In this document: piece after piece, positions 1-7,271 of the stretch | Numbering within the stretch: the stretch's first letter is position 1 | How the letters are laid out: each line of letters opens with the position of its first letter | DNA from: Methylomonas sp. EFPC3 | Lineage (GTDB): Bacteria; Pseudomonadota; Gammaproteobacteria; Methylococcales; Methylomonadaceae | Assembly: GCF_029643245.1 (NCBI RefSeq) | Contig: NZ_CP116398.1 | Span: 3,100,001-3,164,000, forward strand | Direction: 5' to 3' | DNA length: 64,000 bases | Notes under the pieces: generated by a model | Told to the model about the DNA's origin: nothing | Database searches by the model: none | The model's input: only the letters and a program-made list of their open reading frames with translations | Program-made: the position numbers and the translations under genes

Positions 1-97
1 TTTAATCGTTGCAAATTGAACGACCGCACTTATGTCACAGAGCTGAAATAATCAGGTAGTACGCTGAGATTAAATTCTAGAAAAGGATAAATTTAGT

Positions 98-280
98 ATG
101 CGTGCGAAATGGTTTCTGGTTTGCGTTTTTGGGTTAGCAACGTCTACGATTCAAGCTTCAACATTTATTGATCTTGCTAGCTCTAGTTGCTCTGGCGATC
201 AATCTCTGGATTCCAGCAATGGCTTGGCTCTCAGTTGTACGGGCGATTTTTCGCTCGGCCAGGGAAGTTTAAGGCCGTAA
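98..280 (+). pseudogene. Secreted-protein gene cut off by a RAYT/REP unit
   Basis: The 60-residue frame starts with a convincing signal peptide (basic start, hydrophobic core, cleavage likely after IQA-S at about residue 20). It is followed by a short Ser/Cys-rich mature part of the kind seen at the N terminus of exported PEP-CTERM-like proteins. The last codons (..LRP, stop) are read from the outer end of the 641-bp RAYT unit that begins at 273, so the natural C terminus is missing. An AAGGA ribosome site lies about 12 bases before the ATG. No family can be assigned. Confidence 0.55.
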
Positions 281-307
281 GGCGCAATAACCAACGGGCA
301 TTGCGCC
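281..307. repeat. REP hairpin, left end of RAYT unit 1
   Basis: Palindrome with stem GGCGCAAT (281-288) pairing to ATTGCGCC (300-307) across an 11-base loop. It is the same repeat, in inverted orientation, as 879-905, and is probably the recognition end for the transposase. Confidence 0.8.
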
Positions 308-318
308 GTATTTTAAAA

Positions 319-859
319 CTATTCAAACTTATATAAATCTCCGTCATTTCCTGCCCAATTTAAAGGATAAAAACCGCGTTCGACCCATTTGAAAAATGGT
401 CGAATATAGTCATTCTTTTACTTGCTTTACACAGCCATGTTTCACCGGGTTGTAATGAATATAGTTCAAGTGTGCTTGAAAATCCGCTTCATCTCGAATT
501 AGATGATCCCAATAGCGTCGCTGCCAAATGCCTCGCTCACCTCGTTTGATTCTCGCGCTCGATCTGCGCTCGGTTTTGGATATTGCTTTAGAAAATCCAA
601 TTTTTATCTAGCGTATCCGGGTGGCAAAGTCGGTATCGTTTTCCGGTAACTCAATCAAACAATGCATGTGTTCGGGCAATACCACCCAACCGTGAATTTC
701 GAACGGGTTATGAGCTTTTACCGTTTTAACCGACTCCCTCAAAGATTTAATATGCCGGATCAACAAATCGTTATCCTTTCTTTGTAAAAAATTGATAGTA
801 AAAAAAATAGGTTCCGCCAGGATGCCAAATTCGCCGGAAATCCATTTTTTTAATATCAA
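319..859 (-). pseudogene. REP-associated tyrosine transposase (RAYT), degraded copy 1
   Basis: The Y1/HUH transposase family nicks single-stranded REP hairpins. From a TTG start at 859 the first 83 codons carry the family HUH metal motif as EHMHCLIE, then stop at a TAG (608). Reading on in the same frame gives the conserved RAYT segment WQRRYWDHLIRDEADF and YIHYNPVKHG. This copy then has a second stop (TGA where copy 2 has TGG, in the KEW-LYST region), and a +1 shift restores the family ending WVERGFYPLNWAGND with a stop near 319. Three lesions mean it cannot make a normal enzyme. Confidence 0.8.
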
Positions 860-878
860 TGTCAGGTTGATTAAATAC

Positions 879-905
879 GGCGCAATGCCCGATGGTTATT
901 GCGCC
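879..905. repeat. REP hairpin, right end of RAYT unit 1
   Basis: GGCGCAAT (879-886) pairs with ATTGCGCC (898-905). The loop differs at one base from the left hairpin (GATGG instead of GTTGG in this orientation). Confidence 0.75.
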
Positions 906-964
906 TTACGGCCTTACGATACTAATCGTTACACTCTCTTCTAAATTGGATTTTTGCGACATGA

Positions 965-1522
965 TTATTCCTCTTTCCCTTTGTTCAAATATGATAAAAA
1001 TCCGGCAATAACAGCTAAATCAACTACTACAGTTATGAAGGCAAAAATTGGAATTAAAATACCAAAAATACCCATGCCTAATCTGCTATGAAGCAAAACG
1101 GCATATTTAGAACCAGTGTCGTTTGGATCAAGTCCTTCAAAAAACAGATACCTTAGACAAAAACTAAGGAATATAGCAATTACAAACACACCTATATCTA
1201 AATTGTCTTCGTTTTTTTCTATGGGATGTTTTGCCTTGAATGCTAACAATGAAAAAATCGGCGTAATTATCCATATAACAGCATAATAAAATTGCGCTAT
1301 TTGCGATAACTCGTATTCCCCCTTAATTTTTCTTACCATCGGTATAACAACACCAACTATATCAACAATCTCTCTTGGAATTACGTATTTCATAACGTCG
1401 CCCGGAGATAGCAGCGATATTAATAAGCCTATTGCAAAAGGAACTAAAAGCCAAAAATGATTTGAAGTAAGACCCAATTCATTATTTGAATGGCTTGAAT
1501 TGTTTTGATTTGCCTGATTCAT
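965..1522 (-). CDS. Hypothetical inner-membrane protein
   Basis: The 185-residue protein starts at an ATG at 1522. A hydrophilic Asn/Ser/Gln-rich N terminus (about residues 1-20) is followed by about four hydrophobic segments near residues 24-42, 100-117, 130-150 and 160-180. A charged loop lies between the first two, and the C terminus ends in KGKEE. No family is recognised. The gene is AT-rich and lies alone between the two RAYT units, which may have carried it or landed on both sides of it. It could be a membrane-anchored immunity or orphan cargo gene, but nothing in the sequence proves that. Confidence 0.6.
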   Translation of the reverse strand: MNQANQNNSSHSNNELGLTSNHFWLLVPFAIGLLISLLSPGDVMKYVIPREIVDIVGVVIPMVRKIKGEYELSQIAQFYYAVIWIITPIFSLLAFKAKHPIEKNEDNLDIGVFVIAIFLSFCLRYLFFEGLDPNDTGSKYAVLLHSRLGMGIFGILIPIFAFITVVVDLAVIAGFLSYLNKGKEE

Positions 1523-1560
1523 TTGTTATCTCATATAGAAAGCAAGACTTAAGACCGTAA

Positions 1561-1587
1561 GGCGCAATAACCAACGGGCATTGCGCC
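1561..1587. repeat. REP hairpin, left end of RAYT unit 2
   Basis: GGCGCAAT (1561-1568) pairs with ATTGCGCC (1580-1587) across an 11-base loop identical to that of the left REP of unit 1. Confidence 0.8.
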
Positions 1588-1598
1588 GTATTTTAAAA

Positions 1599-2139
1599 CT
1601 ATTCAAACTTATATAAATCTCCGTCATTTCATGCCCAATTTAAAGGATAAACACCGCGTTCGACCCATTTGAAAAATGGTCGAATATAGCCATTCTTTTA
1701 CTTGCTTTACACAGCCATGTTTCACCGGGTTGTAATGAATATAGTTCAAGTGTGCTTGAAAATCCGCTTCATCTCGAATTAGATGATCCCAATAGCGTCG
1801 CTGCCAAATGCCTCGCTCACCTCGTTTGATTCTCGCGCTCGATCTGCGCTCGGTTTTGGATATTGCTTTAGAAAATCCAATTTTTATCTAGCGTATCCGG
1901 GTGGCAAAGTCGGTATCGTTTTCCGGTAACTCAATCAAACAATGCATGTGTTCGGGCAATACCACCCAACCGTGAATTTCGAACGGGTTATGAGCTTTTA
2001 CCGTTTTAACCGACTCCCTCAAATATTGAATATGCCGGATCAACAAATCGTTATCCTTTCTTTGTAACAAATTGATAGTAAAAAAAATAGGTTCCGCCAG
2101 AATGCCAAATTCGCCGGCAATCCATTTTTTTAATATCAA
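1599..2139 (-). pseudogene. REP-associated tyrosine transposase (RAYT), degraded copy 2
   Basis: Same 83-codon N-terminal part with the HMH metal motif, ending at the same TAG (1888). The downstream in-frame continuation carries the catalytic-tyrosine region (RRYWDHLIRDEADF). It has the same +1 frameshift before WVERG, but not the extra TGA seen in copy 1. Sharing the TAG and the frameshift means the lesions existed before the two copies separated. Confidence 0.8.
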
Positions 2140-2158
2140 TGACAGGTTGATTAAATAC

Positions 2159-2185
2159 GGCGCAATGCCCGTTGGTTATTGCGCC
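2159..2185. repeat. REP hairpin, right end of RAYT unit 2
   Basis: GGCGCAAT (2159-2166) pairs with ATTGCGCC (2178-2185). Confidence 0.8.
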
Positions 2186-2314
2186 TTACGGCCTTGAGCT
2201 GCTAATATCAGTTGAAGCTTGTTTTACCAGGTTTGTAAGTTGTTCAATTGTAGGAGTTCCAGCCTGTACAATATCGCGAAGCTGAAATTTTAATGTAGTG
2301 GAAGACAAGCCCAT
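2186..2314 (-). pseudogene. Short gene truncated by RAYT unit 2
   Basis: From an ATG at 2314 the frame encodes 42 residues (beginning MGLSSTTLKFQLRDIVQAG) and terminates as ..SSRP-stop inside the outer REP end, so its C terminus has been lost. It begins 14 bases after the stop of the 133-residue gene at 2329-2730 and is probably its operon partner. No family can be assigned to so short a piece. Confidence 0.45.
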
Positions 2315-2328
2315 TTCATTTTTCCTTA

Positions 2329-2730
2329 TTAAATATTTACGCGGACTAAAGCTGTATAAGGCATACTCATGCCGAATACATCTAATGCTTCCTTAATTAA
2401 GTTAATTATTTCTTCACGAGAAACACCAAAACCATCTGGAATTTCAAGGGATAGGTTTTCAAAAATAATAACAGCACCATCCACACCTTCTTCGTTTACT
2501 CCCTTATATTGCACTTTAAAAATCAATCCTTTGTCTTTTATAAAAAGACCGTATTTGCCTGGGCCTTTCCTCATATGGGAAGTTAGTGCAAAGCAAAGCA
2601 TCACCACATCACATTCACGATCTATTACCCATTGAAAAAATACATCGTCATTTACTCCAACACTTCTAGCCAGAGCATTGGCCTTCTCAGTGTCATTTTT
2701 CGATAGACTTTCTTCATATATAAAGCTCAT
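2329..2730 (-). CDS. Hypothetical protein, related to 2977-3447
   Basis: This 133-residue soluble protein is rich in acidic residues. Its C-terminal third (SREEIINLIKEALDVFG then a short beta segment ending in VRVNI) parallels the end of the 156-residue protein at 2977-3447 (SRREEIKQLIREAL, then IISFEVEFK). Both have the same fold outline: a helical N terminus, a central beta region with a charged loop, and a final helix plus strand. No named family is recognised. Their place directly after the remnant of an RTX-like protein is compatible with an immunity or accessory role, but this is inference. Confidence 0.6.
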   Translation of the reverse strand: MSFIYEESLSKNDTEKANALARSVGVNDDVFFQWVIDRECDVVMLCFALTSHMRKGPGKYGLFIKDKGLIFKVQYKGVNEEGVDGAVIIFENLSLEIPDGFGVSREEIINLIKEALDVFGMSMPYTALVRVNI

Positions 2731-2800
2731 GATATTTCCCTTATTGAAAAGTTAATTAAATCTGCATCGACGCCTGAATATTCCGCTGTGCCAATTTTGC

Positions 2801-2937
2801 TTAACAGGTTGGTGAAAAACCATATTTCAGGCGCTAATTTTGGTCAGCTTAATCAATATATAGTGTCTGCAGTATCATGCTTCAACTAAATACAGACTGA
2901 ATCAGGGTCAAAAATGAGTTTTTCACCAACCTGTTAA
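2801..2937. mobile_element. MITE with IS5-type ends
   Basis: Perfect inverted ends CAGGTTGGTGAAAAAC (2805-2820) and GTTTTTCACCAACCTG (2918-2933) enclose 97 bases without a gene. TTAA flanks both ends (2801-2804 and 2934-2937) and fits the YTAR target duplication of IS5-family elements. The ends match those of the full IS5 element at 35713-37067 (CAGGCTGGTGAAAAACTC) apart from one C/T difference in the first 16 bases. Confidence 0.8.
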
Positions 2938-2976
2938 AGCTTGATCGACTGTATATGCCATGATCTGCTCCCTGAT

Positions 2977-3447
2977 TTATTTGAATTCGACTTCGAAAGA
3001 AATGATGTTGCCTCGGGCAACGGTATTTGGGTTTGCAAAGGTGCCGCCGTCAGCAGTGGCACGAAGATAAGCCTTTTCTTCGAGCGCCTCGCGTATCAGT
3101 TGTTTGATCTCTTCCCTGCGCGATTCAAGGCTTGGCGGTATCAGCAAGTCATACACGCTCCAATGTTCCTGAAGGCCAATGCTGTCATGTCCCATTATTT
3201 TTTGGTCAACATTGAACACGACTGGCTGTCCGTCCATAACGAGTACATAGTATTCCAATTGCTCTCGCCCCCCACCTGTCACAAAAATCACATAGACTCC
3301 GCGCACACGGTCAATCGCCCAGAGATTCAGCAAATCGGAGCGGAATTCGGGTATGTATCGGGCCTGTTTTCTGAGGTTTTCGTAGTTAATAACAGCAGCA
3401 AATTTCCCTCTGTCTTGTTCGGGGATTTTTTCATTCACAAATGCCAT
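2977..3447 (-). CDS. Hypothetical protein, possible immunity or accessory protein
   Basis: The frame is open from 3522, but the likely start is the ATG at 3447, where AGGAG sits 9 bases upstream. This gives 156 residues beginning MAFVNEKIPEQDRGKF. The protein is soluble and mixed alpha/beta with a Gly-rich turn (VTGGGREQLEYYVLV) and ends in a helix (SRREEIKQLIREALEE) plus a strand. Its ending resembles that of the 133-residue protein at 2329-2730. It starts 17 bases inside the 3' end of the RTX-like remnant at 3431-4132, an arrangement typical of translationally coupled effector/partner pairs. No family was recognised. Confidence 0.6.
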   Translation of the reverse strand: MAFVNEKIPEQDRGKFAAVINYENLRKQARYIPEFRSDLLNLWAIDRVRGVYVIFVTGGGREQLEYYVLVMDGQPVVFNVDQKIMGHDSIGLQEHWSVYDLLIPPSLESRREEIKQLIREALEEKAYLRATADGGTFANPNTVARGNIISFEVEFK

Positions 3448-4132
3448 GCTGGTGTGCTCCTGTTGAAATTGTTCGAATCTGTTGTTGGTTTGTTTTACCG
3501 AATGTATTGATATCGTTGTCATGCCGCCATTTTCGATGTTGATTCATTTGCCGCCGAGCAACAGACTCGGTGTTAAAAGCGCGGTCGTCGAAGTATTTCA
3601 GGACGGTCAGTTTGTCAGCCCAGGCGTTGTAGGAGGGGCTGTCGGTGGCGACGTTTTGGATGTTGACTGTCAGGCTGTGGCCGCTGCAGGCGCCGCCAAA
3701 GGTAGAGGCCATGGTGCTGGTGTCGTCGCTCCAGGCGTCAAGGATTTCATCCAGCAGGGCTTGCTAATCGGCGCGACCGGCGCTAGCGAATTGGATGAGC
3801 AGGCCCGCCAAGGTGGTGCTGATGCTGGCCGCTTCGCGCAGGCTGCGGACTTGTCTCGCGCCCCTTCGACTCCGCTCAGGACAGCTCTGCATGTCCGGTA
3901 GGGTGGTGACGGCTCTGGTATCCACGTGATCGGTAAACCGGCTGTGGAAGGTATCGTGGATCAGATTGATGTCGCCCAGGTTGCCGCCGACCTTTCTCGA
4001 AGTTAAGCCAATAACGATTGGATTCAGGTTTTTCCAGTGAGGCAGGCTGGCGAATCCGGATCGATGCCGAGCGTGGTGGTCACGTGGGCGGGCATAAGCT
4101 TCCCTGTCGTTTGTCGATTCCCTTCGTGCCAT
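3431..4132 (-). pseudogene. C-terminal remnant of an RTX-like giant exported protein
   Basis: One reading frame from 4132 to the stop at 3431 is broken by a single TAG at 3764-3766 (TAG for CAG in ..AD-Q-ALLDEILDAWSDDTS). The segments FTDHVDTRAVTTLPDMQ, RSLREAASISTTLAGLL and ALLDEILDAWSDDTSTMA resemble the repeated helical C-terminal region of large hemolysin-type/VCBS proteins. The N-terminal bulk of such a protein is absent. A short PERSRRG-type repeat has been inserted between DMQ and the RSLREAA helix. Family assignment is from remembered motif resemblance, not a search. Confidence 0.55.
3861..3884. repeat. PERSRRG-type short dispersed repeat inside the RTX remnant
   Basis: The sequence around CCCTTCGACTCCGCTCAGG encodes CPERSRRG on the minus strand. 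This short motif recurs in many bacterial genomes as an inserted repeat. Here it splits an otherwise continuous DMQ..RSLREAA motif and keeps the frame. Confidence 0.5.
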
Positions 4133-4310
4133 CTGTTAGTCTCTAAAATTGGTTGCCGGTGGGGTTGTGGTTTTAGCCGCGCAACTTAGTGATGATCATC
4201 GGCGTTAGCCAATTTTCGCAAATCGCTACTTCGAACAAACTTGTCCTTAAGCCCAATCGGCAACGCAATAGAGCTATTCGCTTTGTCGCGGATCGCCCGC
4301 TTGCTCGGCG

Positions 4311-4811
4311 TCAAATTGACTGGGCATCCATAACGCCCGCCCGTTTCAACACATACCATGGCTCGAGATAGAGCTTGCCTGGCGGCCAGGCCATCATCAT
4401 CCAACATCCGCAAATGAATAAGTATCCTGCCATTTGTTTCCTGGCGGGAACGCTGGCGGTGGGGTAAGTCATTTGAAACCACATGGTGGAGCAAACCAGG
4501 CTCACGAAGAGCAATTGCAGCCATCCTGCCATGAATATTAGTTGACTGGGTGCTAGCTTGGCTTCCTGGGCGGTGATTTTTAACAAGCCTGAGTAGCGTA
4601 GCCAGCGGATTTTCTGATCCGTGAAGTCATGCTGCCGGCGAATGGCGATGATCTGTTCGCGGATGATAGTCGGTGGCGCAAACCCGAAACGGCTCTTGAA
4701 TAGCTCAGGGTTATCCAGTGCTCTGCGGTCAAGTTCCGCCGTTGGTGTCCAGGCTAACAGCAATTTGAGGGGAACTTGGCACTCAATACTCGTAGTAGTC
4801 GCGACCGGCAT
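4311..4811 (-). CDS. Hypothetical protein with two C-terminal membrane segments
   Basis: A 166-residue frame. Residues about 10-90 are soluble and helical (an SRFGFAPPTIIREQI region); segments around residues 92-112 and 130-145 are hydrophobic. The start is uncertain and no ribosome site is clear. No family is recognised. Its surroundings are decayed, so it may itself be a fragment. Confidence 0.35.
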   Translation of the reverse strand: MPVATTTSIECQVPLKLLLAWTPTAELDRRALDNPELFKSRFGFAPPTIIREQIIAIRRQHDFTDQKIRWLRYSGLLKITAQEAKLAPSQLIFMAGWLQLLFVSLVCSTMWFQMTYPTASVPARKQMAGYLFICGCWMMMAWPPGKLYLEPWYVLKRAGVMDAQSI

Positions 4812-5361
4812 CGCGTTGAATGCCGCCGAAATTGAGTTGGGTAGTGTTGTGGGTTTGACTTGGTTGTTTGTTGATCAATTGCTCATCTCCGGCGGTATTG
4901 AGCACATATTTTTAGTGTCCTTTTGTCATGAGGTGTTTTGGGTTTCGAAATGGTTTTGGCCGGCAGCGCGCTGGTTGCGCCTACGGGACGCCGGCCGGTT
5001 TGGCGATGTACCAGGACGCGATACAGAGCTCGTTGAGCATCCAGACCATGATCAGCCAGAACCCACCGAGCAACCTGGGCTCCTGGATGTTTCTGCGTAA
5101 GCGAATACCTCACGAGGTATACAACGCCTTACAATATAGACAATTGACCTTGGCGCTCCTGCTGACTAATAAATCGTACCGTTGCAGTAATTGCCGGTAA
5201 GCTGTGAAGTCCCTCTGTTGAATTTGATCTACTCAGCCCACCCCGGACGATTGTCGGATAAAACTTCTCCGAATGACTCGGCTACCTTTTAGACTTGCGT
5301 TCATGGCTGCCTTCGTAGGCATATAGCCCATACAAACCGGGGTTTTGATTTCAGCGGTTAT
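4812..5361. other. Degenerate intergenic region
   Basis: No intact gene is seen. On the minus strand a stub of about 40 codons near 4975-5095 reads a hydrophobic stretch (GGFWLIMVWMLNELCIASW) before a stop and looks like a membrane-protein scrap. The remaining 250 bases before the PepSY gene show nothing recognisable. Confidence 0.4.
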
Positions 5362-6567
5362 TCAAGATTTAACCAACCTCGCCCGCCGCTTCTTCAACCA
5401 AATCACCACGCCGGTCACCGACAGCATGACGATCGCCAAGCCGAGGATGCAGACCACTATCCGGTAAGGCAGGCCGAACACCTTGGCCATGTGTAACGCG
5501 GCCAGCCAACTGGTTACGGTGTTACCGGCGTACTGGCCGCGGGGAAACAGCAACAATTTCGGGGCGCCGGTCGTGGCGTCCAGCACCAGCCGGGTCTCGC
5601 CGCCCGTATCCTGAATGTCGGCGCCGGTGCGCGCCGTGTAAACGTAAAATCCCTTTGCGGCGTTGTAGCGAAACGACACGGGCTCATTAACTGCCACGCC
5701 GCGTTCACGGGCGGCCTGGGCCAACGATTCGCCGGCAATACGGTAGGCGTCGCGCCAGCCGATGGCCGGGTTTTCCAGCGGCTGGTCCAGGTCGAGAACA
5801 TCGATCCACGGCTCATGGTATTCACCGACCAGCGTCCGCGTCACCGGCGCGTAAACGCTGTCGCTCAGATTCATGTAAACGCTGGACCAAGCGAAGGTCA
5901 GCAACAATAGCCACAGCCACAGCCCACCGGCACGGTGCAGATCGAAATTGATCCGATACGCGGAACCCTGCCATTTGATGTTCCAGGCCACAGCCCAACG
6001 CCGCCAAAACGGCTTGGCCGGGGCTTGCGCAGCGTCGCGCCGGGCGGGCGGCAGCGTCAGGTAAAAACCGACGAAACTGTCCAGCGTCCACACCAGCGCG
6101 GTAATGCCCATGATCCAACCGCCGATTTCGTCCAACGCCAAGGCATAATGCAAGCGGTAGACGAACGGCAACAAATTGGTCAAACCCTGACTAAGATCGC
6201 CCCACTTGCGCCGGCCCAACTCGTCGCCGTTGTAAGGATTCAGCAGCAATTGGTCGTAATCCAAGGCGTAAGGCTTGCCGTTCATCGGGTTGGTTTTCGG
6301 TTCGAGCCAAACCTCGACCAAGTCGTGCCCCAAATTTACCGACTGTAAGCGGGCGTTGGGCGCCAACCGTTCCACTCGCTCCAGCACGACCGGCAATTCG
6401 AGCCGAGGCTGCCCGGCGGCAGGCACTGAGAATGCCGGATTCAGCCAAGTATCCAGCTCATGGTAAAAAGCCAACAAACTGCCGGTCAGACCGACAATAA
6501 TCAGGAAAGCAGTCATCGCCAGCCCGGCGTAACGGTGTACAACCACCCAGAACGGGCGCCATTTCAT
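5362..6567 (-). CDS. PepSY-associated TM protein (putative ferric-siderophore reductase)
   Basis: The 401-residue protein has the layout of the PepSY_TM family. A first transmembrane helix comes right after the start (WVVVHRYAGLAMTAFLIIVG, with the family His), followed by a large periplasmic PepSY region. Paired helices lie near residues 145-170 and 205-235 (RINFDLHRAGGLWLWLL, with another conserved His), and a final helix lies near residues 365-390 before a basic tail. The His-bearing helices are the usual haem ligands in this family. It starts 11 bases after the stop of the ECF sigma gene at 6579-7127 and closes the uptake operon. Reduction of imported ferric chelates is the known family role in such loci; the substrate is not shown. 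Confidence 0.85.
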   Translation of the reverse strand: MKWRPFWVVVHRYAGLAMTAFLIIVGLTGSLLAFYHELDTWLNPAFSVPAAGQPRLELPVVLERVERLAPNARLQSVNLGHDLVEVWLEPKTNPMNGKPYALDYDQLLLNPYNGDELGRRKWGDLSQGLTNLLPFVYRLHYALALDEIGGWIMGITALVWTLDSFVGFYLTLPPARRDAAQAPAKPFWRRWAVAWNIKWQGSAYRINFDLHRAGGLWLWLLLLTFAWSSVYMNLSDSVYAPVTRTLVGEYHEPWIDVLDLDQPLENPAIGWRDAYRIAGESLAQAARERGVAVNEPVSFRYNAAKGFYVYTARTGADIQDTGGETRLVLDATTGAPKLLLFPRGQYAGNTVTSWLAALHMAKVFGLPYRIVVCILGLAIVMLSVTGVVIWLKKRRARLVKS

Positions 6568-6578
6568 GGATCGCTCCT

Positions 6579-7127
6579 TTATGCCACTAGATGCTTGGAA
6601 CCGCTAACGCGCGGAGTTGCCAGAGCTTCCCGTCGACGAATCTGGCCGCCGAGGCGCTTGCGGCAATACGTCACACCCTTGATGACGTGTTTTTCCACGG
6701 CGCTCTCGGAGATATCGAGTAGCAGGGCGATGTCGCGGTAACTCATGCCGCGCAGTTTGTTCAAGATGAAGGCATCCCGGCAGCGCGGCGGCAATTCGGC
6801 AATGGATTGATGCAATAACGCCCGCCGCTGCGCATCCGCAACTTGGCTCTCGGCGTCCGGGTAGCGGTCCGTTTCCGGCGCATCGCAGGTTTCGCGGTGC
6901 CGATCGACGATGCGGCCGTGACGCAAATGGTCCAAAGCCAGATTGCCGGCGATGCGGTACAGCAAGCCGCGCGGATGCTCAATGGTATCGGCAGCGTTAC
7001 GGCATAAAATCAGGTAGCTTTCCTGCACTAAATCCTGAGCCGTCTCCGGGCAGTGTACGATGCGTTGCAAATGGTGCAGCAACTCTTTACGGTAACTCCG
7101 GTACAGTACGGCAATGTCCAAACTCAT
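6579..7127 (-). CDS. ECF sigma factor, FecI-like, without its own anti-sigma gene
   Basis: The start is taken at the ATG at 7127 (MSLDIAVLYRSYRKELL), giving 182 residues; the longer frame upstream has no sigma-like sequence. Region 2 (CPETAQDLVQESYLIL, then the GNLALDHLR segment) and region 4 (LPPRCRDAFILNKLRGMSY with its helix-turn-helix DIALLLDISESAVEKHV) are complete. It lies between two PepSY genes, 144 bases after the first. No fecR-like gene is beside it, unlike the fecI/fecR pair at 12641-11068. It could be controlled by that FecR or act by itself. Confidence 0.85.
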   Translation of the reverse strand: MSLDIAVLYRSYRKELLHHLQRIVHCPETAQDLVQESYLILCRNAADTIEHPRGLLYRIAGNLALDHLRHGRIVDRHRETCDAPETDRYPDAESQVADAQRRALLHQSIAELPPRCRDAFILNKLRGMSYRDIALLLDISESAVEKHVIKGVTYCRKRLGGQIRRREALATPRVSGSKHLVA

Positions 7128-7271
7128 GGTGGGCGGAATAGGCAAGAGGGGTCGGCCGAATACACAGCCAGTTTCATGCCACAGAAAAACGCCTGTACAT
7201 TCAAAATGTTGCGCGCCATGTCGCTTGGCCGATACGGCATATCGCCCAATCCAGCCGGCAGCTAACATAGT

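Larger units (their letters stand above)
273..913 (-). mobile_element. RAYT/REP mobile unit, copy 1 (641 bp)
   Basis: The unit is bounded by inverted copies of a REP hairpin and contains a degraded REP-associated tyrosine transposase gene. It matches the unit at 1553-2193 base for base in length (constant offset of 1280) with only scattered substitutions. Its outer ends read GGCCGTAAGGCGCAAT inward from both sides. It interrupts the small secreted-protein gene at 98-280. Confidence 0.8.
1553..2193 (-). mobile_element. RAYT/REP mobile unit, copy 2 (641 bp)
   Basis: Same unit as 273-913, equal in length and in the same orientation. Its inverted REP hairpins sit at 1561-1587 and 2159-2185. Its right end runs into the short gene at 2186-2314, which now ends inside the REP. 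Confidence 0.8.

Noticed and set aside
273..2193. CRISPR-like repeat array
   Set aside because: The repeats are paired inverted REP hairpins bordering transposase remnants, with no regular spacers.
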